64,000 nt of DNA, taken from an uncultured Rhodospirillales bacterium (GTDB taxonomy: Bacteria > Pseudomonadota > Alphaproteobacteria > Azospirillales > Azospirillaceae). A program made the translations under genes and the position numbers. The stretch is taken from contig CAIYNU010000035.1 of the NCBI GenBank assembly GCA_903927615.1, positions 1 to 64,000 of the forward strand, read 5' to 3'. The notes beneath the pieces were generated by a model. It was given only the letters and a program-made list of their open reading frames with translations. It did no database searches and was not told the DNA's origin. Position 1 is the stretch's first letter. The number at the start of each line of letters is the position of its first letter. Positions 16,575 to 24,831 of this stretch are shown one piece after another.

Positions 16575-17426
16575 ATGGTGGCGATCGAAGACAGGGGACC
16601 CGCGGAAGACGCGGACATGCCGGTGGTGGTTCGTCCGCTCAGCCTGTGGCGGCGGCTGACCGGTATTGCGGCGCTGCGCCGGGGCGTGATCCTGGTGCTG
16701 CTGGCGCTGATCTGGCAGGTCTATGCGCTGTGGCTCGACAGCCCGCTGATGATCCCGACCTTCACCGACACGGTGGCGGCGTTTTGGGACGCGGCGGTCA
16801 GCGGCCAGTTGCCGGCCATGGTCGGCACCTCGCTCAAGGTGCTGCTCATGGGGTACGGTCTTGGGGTGGGGATCGCGACGCTGCTGGCCGGGCTCGCTTC
16901 GGCGACGCGCTTCGGCGACGATCTCTTGGCGACCCTGACCGCGATGTTCAATCCGCTGCCGGCCATCGCCCTCTTGCCCATGGCCATGCTGTGGTTCGGC
17001 CTGGGTACGCCCTCGATTCTGTTCGTGCTGGTCCATGCGGTGCTGTGGCCGCTGGCACTCAACGCCCATGCCGGGTTTCGCGGGGTTAGCGAGACCCTGC
17101 GTATGGTCGGGCGCAATGCCGGCCTCGGCACCGTCGCCTTTATCGCCGGCATCCTGGTGCCGGCGGCGTTTCCCGCCATCCTGACCGGCCTCAAGATCGG
17201 CTGGGCCTTCGCCTGGCGGACATTGATCGCGGCCGAACTGGTTTATGGCGCGGCCTCGCGCTCGGGCGGCCTCGGCTGGTTCATCTTCGAGAACAAGAAC
17301 CGGCTGGAGACCGCCAGCGTCTTTGCCGGCCTCGCCACCGTGATCATCATCGGCCTCTTGGTCGAGGCGCTGATTTTCCGGACCATCGAAGTCCACACCG
17401 TGCGCAAATGGGGCATGCAGCGCTGA
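16575..17426 (+). CDS. Sulfonate-type ABC transporter permease
   Basis: Permease of 283 residues with about six helices and the family patterns NPLPAIALLPMAMLWFGLG, the EAA loop near SETLRMVGRNAGLGTVAFIAGI and LIAAELVYGAASRSGGLGWF. GGGGAG precedes ATG 16575. It closes the sauS operon and should work with the binding protein at 13980. The ATPase is absent locally; the orphan at 3731 or another set could serve. It ends 3 bases before the convergent racemase gene. Confidence 0.88.
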   Translation: MVAIEDRGPAEDADMPVVVRPLSLWRRLTGIAALRRGVILVLLALIWQVYALWLDSPLMIPTFTDTVAAFWDAAVSGQLPAMVGTSLKVLLMGYGLGVGIATLLAGLASATRFGDDLLATLTAMFNPLPAIALLPMAMLWFGLGTPSILFVLVHAVLWPLALNAHAGFRGVSETLRMVGRNAGLGTVAFIAGILVPAAFPAILTGLKIGWAFAWRTLIAAELVYGAASRSGGLGWFIFENKNRLETASVFAGLATVIIIGLLVEALIFRTIEVHTVRKWGMQR

Positions 17427-17429
17427 GAC

Positions 17430-18167
17430 TCAGGTGCGCCGGCTCAGCCCCCAGGTGATGCAGGCCCGGGCCAGGGCTTCGGTGCCGTCTATGACCCGGG
17501 CCGGCAATCGGTGGCCGGCGAAGGCCGCCGGGATTTCGGTGCAGGCCAGCAGCACGGCGTCGGCGCCGCCATCCAGCAGGGCTGCGATGGCGCGCTCAAA
17601 CAGCGGCCGGGCGCGCTCCGGGGCGCCTTGCTTGACCAGGGCGATGGCGGGCAGCACCACGGTTTCAAGCTCGGTGTCGCGGCAGGTTCGGGTGTCGAAG
17701 CCGCGGCGGCAGAGCCGGTCCTGATAGATGCCCGCCTGCCAGGTGGCGCGGGTGCCGATGATGCCGACGGTCGCGCCCGACAGGCCGCCGGCCTCCAGGG
17801 CCGCTATCGCGGCGTCGGCGATGTGCAACAACGGTATCGGACTGGCGTCGTCGATGGCATCGGCCCAGTGGTGGGCGGTATGGCAGGGCAGGGCGATGGC
17901 CTTGGCACCGGCCGCGACCAGCCAGTGCATGCCCGCCAGCAGCGCCGGCAGTGGTGACGGCCCGGAACCGGTCAGTATCGGCGCCACCCGGTCGGGCACC
18001 TGGGGCACCGCGTAGACCAGCACCGGCAGATGGTCGGCGTCCCGGGTGGCGGGGGTGAGCGCAACCAGCTTGGCCAGGAAATCGACGGTGGCCAGCGGCC
18101 CCATGCCGCCCAGCACGCCCAGGGTGTCGGGGCGGCCGGCGGCGGTGGTGAGCGGGTCAGGCAGCAC
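17430..18167 (-). CDS. Aspartate/glutamate racemase family protein; candidate cysteate racemase
   Basis: Cofactor-independent racemase fold of 245 residues. The two catalytic Cys are in LPCHTAHHW and [10 protein letters not shown], with the family start [19 protein letters not shown]. Aspartate racemase is the closest activity, and cysteate is the sulfonate analogue of aspartate. Because the gene overlaps the end of the cysteate sulfo-lyase candidate, interconversion of D- and L-cysteate is a fair guess. GTG 18167 with AGGA upstream is the likely start; TTG 18188 is possible. Confidence 0.75.
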   Translation of the reverse strand: MLPDPLTTAAGRPDTLGVLGGMGPLATVDFLAKLVALTPATRDADHLPVLVYAVPQVPDRVAPILTGSGPSPLPALLAGMHWLVAAGAKAIALPCHTAHHWADAIDDASPIPLLHIADAAIAALEAGGLSGATVGIIGTRATWQAGIYQDRLCRRGFDTRTCRDTELETVVLPAIALVKQGAPERARPLFERAIAALLDGGADAVLLACTEIPAAFAGHRLPARVIDGTEALARACITWGLSRRT

Positions 18168-19158
18168 GGAAGGTGTCCTGATAGGCAAAGAGGCCGGCGC
18201 TGCCGCCGGTGTGCAGGAACACCACGTTTTCGCCCGCGGCGAAACGGCCCTCGCGGATCAGGCCGATCAGGCCGGCGGCGCCTTTTCCGGTGTAGACCGG
18301 GCAGAGCAGGATGCCTTCGAGCCGGGCGAACAGCGTCACCGCCTCGATCATCTCGGGGGTTGGCAGGCCGTAGCCCGGGCCGACGAAGCGGTCGTCGACC
18401 TCGACCGCCGAGCGCGGGATGTCGCCTCGGACGCCGAGCCGCTCGGCGGTCGCCTGGGCCAGGGCGTAGACCGCCTCCTCCTGTTTCGGGCGCGGGGCGC
18501 GCACGCTGATGCCCAACACGGGGATGCCGCTGTTGGCGCCGGCCAGGCCGGCCACCAGTCCGCTCTGGGTGCCGGTGCTGCCGGTGGCGGTGACGACCGC
18601 ATCGACGTACAGATGGCGCTCGTTGGCTTGATGCAGCAGTTCCAGCCCGGCCGCGACATAACCCAGCGCCCCGGTGGTGTTGGACCCGCCGCCCGGTATG
18701 ACATACGGCTTCGCGCCTCGGGCGCGCAGATCGGCGGCCAAGTCCTCCAGAGCCTTTGCCATATCGGTGCCGCCCGGACGATGGTGCAGGACGGCACCCA
18801 ACAGGCCATCGAGGAAGACATTTCCACCGTACAGGTAATCGCGGTCGTCGGTGTCGACCCGCCGCTCGAGCAGCGCCTCGCAGTGGAGGCCATGGCGTGC
18901 CGCCGCCGCGGCGGTCTGGCGGACATGGTTGGACTGGGTCGCACCCTGGGTGACCAGGGTGTCGGCGCCTTGGGCCAGCGCCTCGCCGACCAGGAACTCC
19001 AGCTTGCGAGTCTTGTTGCCGCCGGTGGCAAGGCCGGTGCAGTCATCGCGTTTGATCCACAGCGTCGGACCGCCGAGATGGGCGCTGAGACGCGGCAAAG
19101 GCTCCAGCGGCGTTGGGGCCTGGACCAGATGGACGCGGGGAAAGCGGGCGAGGTGCAT
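18157..19158 (-). CDS. cuyA: L-cysteate sulfo-lyase (CuyA-like), D-cysteine desulfhydrase/ACC deaminase family
   Basis: PLP-dependent lyase of 333 residues. It should convert L-cysteate to pyruvate, ammonia and sulfite. The fold is that of D-cysteine desulfhydrase and ACC deaminase: the PLP Lys in [14 protein letters not shown] (about residue 45), [14 protein letters not shown], the phosphate cup near [14 protein letters not shown], and [10 protein letters not shown]. The N-terminal [20 protein letters not shown] is typical of CuyA. D-cysteine desulfhydrase is the main alternative, and context in a sulfonate island favours cysteate. ATG 19158 was chosen over an upstream ATG because conserved sequence begins at once. 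Confidence 0.78.
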   Translation of the reverse strand: MHLARFPRVHLVQAPTPLEPLPRLSAHLGGPTLWIKRDDCTGLATGGNKTRKLEFLVGEALAQGADTLVTQGATQSNHVRQTAAAAARHGLHCEALLERRVDTDDRDYLYGGNVFLDGLLGAVLHHRPGGTDMAKALEDLAADLRARGAKPYVIPGGGSNTTGALGYVAAGLELLHQANERHLYVDAVVTATGSTGTQSGLVAGLAGANSGIPVLGISVRAPRPKQEEAVYALAQATAERLGVRGDIPRSAVEVDDRFVGPGYGLPTPEMIEAVTLFARLEGILLCPVYTGKGAAGLIGLIREGRFAAGENVVFLHTGGSAGLFAYQDTFRAA

Positions 19159-19282
19159 GACTGAATTCCAGTTAAATGGCGTGAAATGCCACTGTCGGTG
19201 ACGGCCCATCCGTTAAATGTCTTGCCGCCTTCGACGTTCACTGGTAGTCTACAGGTATTATAGTCTTATGCAAGGGGTGGTC
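19159..19282. promoter_or_regulatory. Divergent control region between cuyA and the binding-protein/fumarase operon
   Basis: This 124-bp gap holds a perfect TATAAT on the minus strand (19257-19262) with ATGACC 16 bases upstream, a weak promoter for cuyA, and an overlapping TATTAT for the plus strand. An imperfect inverted repeat TGGCGTGAAATGCCA lies nearer cuyA. The elements are suggestive only. Confidence 0.35.
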
Positions 19283-20305
19283 ATGGGCGAGGTTCGGAAG
19301 CGGCGGCTGGCGGCTGTTTTGGCTATCGTCGTGGGTCTTGCTCTGGTTCCGTCCGGCGCGGCGCGGGCGGAGCAGAACGAGGTTCGGATCGCCATCCAGT
19401 ACGGCATCGGCTACCTGCCCCTGCATGTGGTCAGGCATCAGAAGCTTCTGGAACAGGAGGCGGCCAAGCGCGGCCTGCCCGATCTGGCCGTGACCTGGAC
19501 CAATCTGGGCGGCGGTTCGGCGATGAATGACGGGCTGCTCTCGGGCAGCCTGGATCTGGTGTCCGGCGGGGTCGGGGCGTTCGTCACCATCTGGGCCAAG
19601 ACCCGGGGCTCGCTCGACGTGCGCGGGGTGGCCTCGCTCAATGCCCTGCCGATCTATCTGGTCACCAACAATCCCGCCGTCGGGAGCCTCAAGGACCTGA
19701 CCGACCAGGACAAGATCGCGTTGCCGGCGGTCGGGGTCTCGATTCAGGCCGTGACGCTCCAGATGGCGGCCGAACAGGCGTTCGGCCCCGGTCATTACCG
19801 GGACCTGGACCGGTTCACCGTGACCATGAAGCACCCGGACGCGCTGTCGGCCCTCTTGTCCAAGGGCGCCGGCATCACCGGCCATTTCGGCGGCCCGCCG
19901 TTCCAGGAGCAGGAACTGGCGGCGCCCGGCATCCATCGTCTGCTCAGTTCCTACGACGTGCTCGGCGGTCCCGCGACCTTCAACTCGGTGTGGACCACCG
20001 CCGCCTTCCGCGAGCGCAATCCCCTGATTTATGACGCCTTTCTGGCGGCGCTGCGCCAGGCGATCGACCTGATCAACCGCGATCCCGACGAGGCGACGCG
20101 CATTTATCTTGCCGAGGACGAGTCCAAGCTCGATCCCGCCTTCGTGCGGCGGCTGATCACCAGCCCCGACGCCCACTTCACCACGACGCCGCTCAACATC
20201 CTGAAATACGTCAGCTTTATGCACAAGACCGGCGCGATCAAGGCCGACGCCCAGTCCTGGAAAGACCTGTTCTTCCCGGAAATCCACGGCGAGCCGGGGA
20301 GCTGA
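19283..20305 (+). CDS. Periplasmic sulfonate-type substrate-binding protein, paralogue of 13980
   Basis: Exported binding protein of 340 residues; signal peptide [21 protein letters not shown]. Core features: IGYLPLHVVRHQKLLEQEAA, LLSGSLDLVSGGVGAF, SSYDVLGGPATFNSVW and SWKDLFFPEIHG. No permease or ATPase follows; instead the fumarase alpha gene begins 14 bases after the stop. The protein therefore probably presents the substrate of the downstream enzymes to a permease encoded elsewhere. ATG 19283 follows AAGGGG. Confidence 0.85.
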   Translation: MGEVRKRRLAAVLAIVVGLALVPSGAARAEQNEVRIAIQYGIGYLPLHVVRHQKLLEQEAAKRGLPDLAVTWTNLGGGSAMNDGLLSGSLDLVSGGVGAFVTIWAKTRGSLDVRGVASLNALPIYLVTNNPAVGSLKDLTDQDKIALPAVGVSIQAVTLQMAAEQAFGPGHYRDLDRFTVTMKHPDALSALLSKGAGITGHFGGPPFQEQELAAPGIHRLLSSYDVLGGPATFNSVWTTAAFRERNPLIYDAFLAALRQAIDLINRDPDEATRIYLAEDESKLDPAFVRRLITSPDAHFTTTPLNILKYVSFMHKTGAIKADAQSWKDLFFPEIHGEPGS

Positions 20306-20319
20306 AACGGGCCGTGGCC

Positions 20320-21195
20320 ATGATCTTGGAGTCCGCCCCGGTCGAGAACATCGTTCGTGCCCTCTATATCCGTGCCCTGAAGCGGCTGCCCGAGCCTGTC
20401 AAGGCGGCCATCGGCGGGCTTGAGCGGGCGGAGACCGACGCCACCGCCCGGACCGTTCTCGCCACCATGGCCGAGAATGTCCGGGTGGCCGAACGGGACG
20501 ACGGCCTGCTGTGCCAGGACACCGGCATTCCCCTGGTCACCATCACCATCGGCCGGGGCGTCAGTTTCGATGGCGTCGACATCGGCGAGGCTGTGGCGAA
20601 AGGGGTTCGCCGCGCCACCCGCGAGCACCCGCTGCGTTCGTCGGTGGTCCATCCGATCACGCGGGCCAACGCCCACGATTCAACCGGGCCAGGGGTGCCG
20701 GTGATCGAATTCCGTTTCGATCCGGAACCTGATTTCGTGCGCCTCGAGCTGGTGCCCAAGGGCAGCGGTTCGGAGAACGGCTCATATCTCGGCATGCTGC
20801 TACCCGCCGATGGGCTCGACGGGGTCAAGCGCTTCGTCATCGACGCCGTTCTCAAGGCGGGCGGCAAGGTCTGTCCGCCAACCATCGTCGGTGTCGGGCT
20901 GGGCGGAACCTCGGATGTGGCCATGCATCTGGCCAAGCTGGCCGCGACCCGGCCGCTGGGCACGCGCTGTCCCGATGCCGCCGGGGCCGCCCTGGAAAGC
21001 GCCTTGAGTCGGGCGGTCAACGGTTTGGGCATCGGTCCCCAGGGGCTGGGTGGCGACGCCACCGCCTTCGCGGTTCAGGTGGAACTGGCCGCCACCCATA
21101 TCACGCTCAATCCGGTGGCGGTGAACATCCAGTGTCACTCCGCCCGGCGCGCCTCGGCGACGGTGACGCCGGCCGGCGTCGTCTGGGGGGATTAG
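20320..21195 (+). CDS. Class I fumarase / L-tartrate dehydratase-type hydro-lyase, alpha subunit
   Basis: Iron-sulfur hydro-lyase subunit of 291 residues, the N-terminal half of FumA/TtdA-type enzymes. Three Cys that would hold the [4Fe-4S] cluster are in LLCQDTGIP, KVCPPTIVGVGLGG and NIQCHSARR. It adds or removes water at a dicarboxylate double bond (fumarate/malate or tartrate). It is followed 3 bases later by the beta subunit and then by a succinate dehydrogenase-like complex, and preceded by a sulfonate binding protein, so the natural substrate may be a sulfonated analogue such as sulfoacrylate/sulfolactate. Start may be GTG 20314. Confidence 0.85.
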   Translation: MILESAPVENIVRALYIRALKRLPEPVKAAIGGLERAETDATARTVLATMAENVRVAERDDGLLCQDTGIPLVTITIGRGVSFDGVDIGEAVAKGVRRATREHPLRSSVVHPITRANAHDSTGPGVPVIEFRFDPEPDFVRLELVPKGSGSENGSYLGMLLPADGLDGVKRFVIDAVLKAGGKVCPPTIVGVGLGGTSDVAMHLAKLAATRPLGTRCPDAAGAALESALSRAVNGLGIGPQGLGGDATAFAVQVELAATHITLNPVAVNIQCHSARRASATVTPAGVVWGD

Positions 21196-21198
21196 GCG

Positions 21199-21810
21199 AT
21201 GGCCGACATCACCCTGACGCCGCCCTTCACCGAGACCATGATCCGGGACTTGCATGCCGGCGACCGGGTGACGGTGCGGGGCACCCTGTTCGGCATTCGC
21301 GATGCGACCCAGATCCATCTGTTCGACCGCGACCGCCACACCCGCTTCGATCTTTCGGGCCACGCGGTCATTCACACGGCACCTAACGTCCGATCAGTGC
21401 CGATCGGGCCGGCGCATCCGGCCGGCTACGCGCCGGTCTCGGTCGGCACCACCACCAGCCTGCGCATGGAACGCTTTACCCGGCCCTTGCTCCAGCGGCT
21501 GGGCGTGCGGGCGATCATCGGCAAGGGCGGGCTGGGAGCGGACTCGCTGGCGGCATTCGGCACCTTCGGCGGGGTCTATCTGGCGGTGGTCGGCGGCGCC
21601 GCCGCCCTTGAGACCACCTGGATCGAGCGCATCGACGACGTCGATCTCGACGACCTCAACCCCGAAAGCCTGTGGAAATTCGCCGTCCGCGACTTCGGAC
21701 CGCTGCTGGTGACGATGGATACCCACGGGAATGATCTGCATGAGGTGGTGCGCGCCCGCGCCCGCCACAACCGGACAGCAGTCCTCGCCGGGTTGGGCGT
21801 GACTTCGTGA
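21199..21810 (+). CDS. Class I fumarase / L-tartrate dehydratase-type hydro-lyase, beta subunit
   Basis: Partner subunit of 203 residues matching TtdB / the C-terminal half of FumA: start LHAGDRVTVRGTLFGIRDAT, then APNVRSVPIGPAHPAG, TTTSLRMERFTRPLL, IIGKGGLG and ESLWKFAVRDFGPLLVTMDT. It carries the swivelling domain that closes over the cluster. Its stop overlaps the GTG start of the flavoprotein gene (GTGA), coupling hydratase and dehydrogenase expression. Confidence 0.85.
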   Translation: MADITLTPPFTETMIRDLHAGDRVTVRGTLFGIRDATQIHLFDRDRHTRFDLSGHAVIHTAPNVRSVPIGPAHPAGYAPVSVGTTTSLRMERFTRPLLQRLGVRAIIGKGGLGADSLAAFGTFGGVYLAVVGGAAALETTWIERIDDVDLDDLNPESLWKFAVRDFGPLLVTMDTHGNDLHEVVRARARHNRTAVLAGLGVTS

Positions 21811-23519
21811 TCCGTCTCGAGACCGATATTCTGATCCTGGGATCCGGCGGCGCCGGGCTGTTCGCGGCTCTTCACGCCAAGGCCGGCGCTCCCGAAGCGT
21901 CGGTCACCGTCGCGGTCAAGGGGCTGCTCGGCAAGTCGGGCTGCACGCGCATGGTTCAGGGCGGCTACAATGTTGCCGTCGGTCCCGGCGACAGCGTCGA
22001 GCGCCACTTTCTCGATACGATCGAAGGCGGCGGCTGGATCAACGATCAGGACTTAGCCTGGAAATTGGTCGAGACCGCGCCGGCACGGGTGCGCGAACTG
22101 GAAAACCAGATCGGCTGCTTCTTCGACCGCGGTCCCGACGGCGGCCTGCACCGCAAGGCGTTTGCCGGCCAGAGCTTCGATCGCACCGTCCACAAGGGCG
22201 ACCTGACCGGCATCGAGATCATCGGACGCCTTGCCGAGCAGGTCTGGGCGCGCGACATCCGACGGCTCGAAGACCATCGCGCCATAGCCCTGCTGCCCGA
22301 TGCCGCCGGGGCGGCGCTGGCCGGCGTGCTGTTCATCGACATGCGCTCGGGCGACTTCACGCTGGTCCGGGCGCGGGCGGTGCTGCTGGCCACCGGCGGC
22401 GGCCCGACCATGTATCGCTATCACACGCCCTCGGGCGACAAGAGCTGCGACGGGATGGCCATGGCCTTGCGCGCCGGCCTGCCGCTCCGCGACATGGAGA
22501 TGGTGCAGTTTCATCCCACCGGGCTGCTGGCAGGGCCGGGGACCCGGATGACCGGCACCGTGTTGGAGGAGGGGTTGCGCGGAGCGGGCGGCTGGTTGCT
22601 GACCGGAGGCGGCGAGCGCTTCATGCTGCGCGTCGACGACCGGGCCGAACGCGCCACCCGCGACATCATCAGCCGCACCATGATCGAGGAAATCCGGGCG
22701 GGGCGGGCCACGCCCCATGGCGGGCTCTACCTCAAGATGGCCCATCTTGGCCCGGCCCGGGTGCGTGCCGAGTTCAAGGGTATGGTCGAGCGTTGCGCCG
22801 ACTGCGGCCTTGATCTCGCGGGCGGACTGGTCGAGGTGATTCCCTCGGCCCACTACATGATGGGCGGCGTCGTTTTCGCCCCTGACGGCAGCACCGCGCT
22901 GCCCGGCCTGTTCGCGGCGGGCGAGGACACCGGCGGGGTTCACGGCGCCAACCGGCTGGGCGGCAACGGCGTTGCCGACTCCACCATCTTTGGCGGCATC
23001 GCCGGGGACACCATGGCGGCGTGGCTACGCGATGCCTCCGGCTTTCGCGAACCCGATCGGGACCTGCTTGACCAAGCCGCCGGGCGCGCGCTGGCGCCCT
23101 TGCACCGGAACGGGGCCGGACGCTTGGCCGACCTGCGCGACCGACTGGCGACGCTGATGTGGGACAAGGTCGGCATCCTGCGCACCGGCCGCGACCTCGC
23201 CGACGCAGAGGCGGCGCTGGCCGATCTGGGTGCGGAACTGGCCGAAACCGGCGCTGGAAGCGCCTCTCCGGCCTACAATCCGGCGTGGCACGACTGGCTC
23301 AATCTGGAAAACCTGATCCTGGTCAGCCGGGCGATCCTCCTGGCGGCACAGACCCGGCAGGGCTCGCGCGGCGCCCATTATCGCTGCGATTTCCCGGAAC
23401 CGGGTGATCTGGCGGCGTCCTCTTACACCGAAGTCCGCTTGCAGGGCGAGGTGCTGACGGCGGCCAACCGGCCGGTGCGCCACACGCGGGTTCGCCCGGC
23501 GCAGGAGACCGGGCGATGA
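21807..23519 (+). CDS. Succinate dehydrogenase / fumarate reductase-like flavoprotein, probably non-covalent FAD
   Basis: Flavoprotein subunit of 570 residues that would oxidise a saturated diacid or reduce an unsaturated one. FAD-binding ILGSGGAGLFAALHA is at the N-terminus. Active-site landmarks are MVQFHPTGL, HYMMGGV and HGANRLGGN. Two departures from the classical enzyme are visible: the FAD-linking His of SHTVAAQGG is Cys here (SGCTRMVQGG), so FAD is probably not covalently bound; and where classical SdhA has TEG.RGEGG this protein has EEGLRGAGG, so the substrate-binding Thr appears to be Glu. The start is GTG. The iron-sulfur subunit follows by an ATGA overlap. Sequence features resemble archaeal/thiol-fumarate-reductase-like branches. 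Confidence 0.85.
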   Translation: MIRLETDILILGSGGAGLFAALHAKAGAPEASVTVAVKGLLGKSGCTRMVQGGYNVAVGPGDSVERHFLDTIEGGGWINDQDLAWKLVETAPARVRELENQIGCFFDRGPDGGLHRKAFAGQSFDRTVHKGDLTGIEIIGRLAEQVWARDIRRLEDHRAIALLPDAAGAALAGVLFIDMRSGDFTLVRARAVLLATGGGPTMYRYHTPSGDKSCDGMAMALRAGLPLRDMEMVQFHPTGLLAGPGTRMTGTVLEEGLRGAGGWLLTGGGERFMLRVDDRAERATRDIISRTMIEEIRAGRATPHGGLYLKMAHLGPARVRAEFKGMVERCADCGLDLAGGLVEVIPSAHYMMGGVVFAPDGSTALPGLFAAGEDTGGVHGANRLGGNGVADSTIFGGIAGDTMAAWLRDASGFREPDRDLLDQAAGRALAPLHRNGAGRLADLRDRLATLMWDKVGILRTGRDLADAEAALADLGAELAETGAGSASPAYNPAWHDWLNLENLILVSRAILLAAQTRQGSRGAHYRCDFPEPGDLAASSYTEVRLQGEVLTAANRPVRHTRVRPAQETGR

Positions 23520-24244
23520 CCGCGGGCGAGGTGATTACGGTGACGATCCGGCGCGGCGGCGAACACGGGGCGCCGGTGCCGGTTGATTTCCGGGTGCCGA
23601 TCACCGGCGACCCGACGGTGCTCGACCTTGTGACCGCCATCCAGCGCGACCAGGCGCCCGACCTGGGTTACCGCTTCAGTTGCCGGGTCGGCATGTGCGG
23701 CTCGTGTGCGATGCTGGTTCAGGGGCGGCCGCGCTGGACCTGCCGGACTCGGGTCAGTCTGGTCGCTCGTCGCGGTCGCCTTGACCTCGCGCCGTTGCCG
23801 GGCCTGCCGGTGGTCAAGGATCTGGCGGTGGACATGGCGCCGTTCTTCGAGAAATGGGCAGCGGCGGGCGGCGGCTTCCGGCCCTGCGAGAGCGGCGACG
23901 CCGTGCTGGCCCTGGTGGCGCCCGAGTCTCCGGCCCGGCGCAATGCCGATGCCGCCATCGAGTGCATCGGTTGCGGCGTCTGCGCCGCCGCCTGCCGGGT
24001 GGCCGGGGCCGAGCCCGGATATCCCGGGCCGGCGGCGCTTAACCGGGTCTGGACTCTGGTCAATGACGTGCGCGACGCCGACGGTCCGCGGCGCCTTGCG
24101 GAAGTGGCGGGGCCGGGCGGCCTCTTCACCTGCCACAGCCAGGGCGCCTGTACCGCGTGTTGCCCCAAGGGCCTCGATCCCAGCCGCTCGATTGCCGGCC
24201 TGAAACGGGCCGCGGTGCTGGCGGCGCTGAGAGGCGAGCCATGA
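23516..24244 (+). CDS. Succinate dehydrogenase / fumarate reductase-like iron-sulfur subunit
   Basis: Electron-transfer subunit of 242 residues with a plant-type [2Fe-2S] domain (CRVGMCGSC and a later Cys in WTC) and a bacterial ferredoxin domain with CIGCGVCAAAC and the third-cluster Cys in CHSQGACTACCPKG. It moves electrons between the flavoprotein and the membrane subunit. Length and motif order are normal for SdhB/FrdB. Confidence 0.88.
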   Translation: MTAGEVITVTIRRGGEHGAPVPVDFRVPITGDPTVLDLVTAIQRDQAPDLGYRFSCRVGMCGSCAMLVQGRPRWTCRTRVSLVARRGRLDLAPLPGLPVVKDLAVDMAPFFEKWAAAGGGFRPCESGDAVLALVAPESPARRNADAAIECIGCGVCAAACRVAGAEPGYPGPAALNRVWTLVNDVRDADGPRRLAEVAGPGGLFTCHSQGACTACCPKGLDPSRSIAGLKRAAVLAALRGEP

Positions 24245-24789
24245 CCCCGGTACGGCGCCACGTCCTGCTGTGGCTGGGGCAAAGGCTGGCCGGGCTGCTG
24301 CTGGCCGGCGGTTTGGCGATTCATCTGTTTCAGGTTTGGAGCGTCGGCGGGGCGGCGTTGGTCGCGCGGCCGGGCGGTGGCGTCGGGTGGCCGTTGTTTT
24401 ATGCCGGTGTCGTCGGGTTGGCGCTGATCCACGGCGGTCTTGGCGTGCACGGCCTGTGGCGGGAACGCCGTCATGGCCTGGCCGCGCTGTCCATCCAGCG
24501 ATTGACCGGCATCGCCCTGGTCCTGTTCGTCCCGGTTCATGTTTCGGTCTCGATCGCTTGCGTGGTTTGTCCCGCACTGGCCGCGACGGTGTTTCAGGTG
24601 GCCGCTCTGCCGCTTCATCGCGGGTTCGAGGCGGCGGTGGTGGCGCTGGTGGTCGGGCATGGGCTGGGCGGACTGCGGGTGCTGGCGCTGGAAGGGCTGC
24701 TCTGGTCGCGGGGGCAAAAAGCCCTGGCCTGGATCGCCGCCGGTCTGACCATGGCCGCGGCCGTTGCGGTGCCGGCAGGGGCGTGGTGA
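24241..24789 (+). CDS. Cytochrome b-type membrane anchor of the succinate dehydrogenase/fumarate reductase-like complex
   Basis: Membrane protein of 182 residues with about five hydrophobic helices. Histidines suitable as haem ligands lie in LAIHLFQVW, LALIHGGLGVHGLW, VPVHVSVSI and VVGHGLGG. Two similar halves begin with QRLAGLLLAGG and QRLTGIALVLF, so it looks like an SdhC/SdhD-type fusion into one subunit. It would connect the complex to the quinone pool. The ATG overlaps the previous stop. Confidence 0.75.
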   Translation: MTPVRRHVLLWLGQRLAGLLLAGGLAIHLFQVWSVGGAALVARPGGGVGWPLFYAGVVGLALIHGGLGVHGLWRERRHGLAALSIQRLTGIALVLFVPVHVSVSIACVVCPALAATVFQVAALPLHRGFEAAVVALVVGHGLGGLRVLALEGLLWSRGQKALAWIAAGLTMAAAVAVPAGAW

Positions 24790-24831
24790 CGCGCGGGGCG
24801 GGGTTGTTGCCGTCGGCCCGAGATCACCAAG

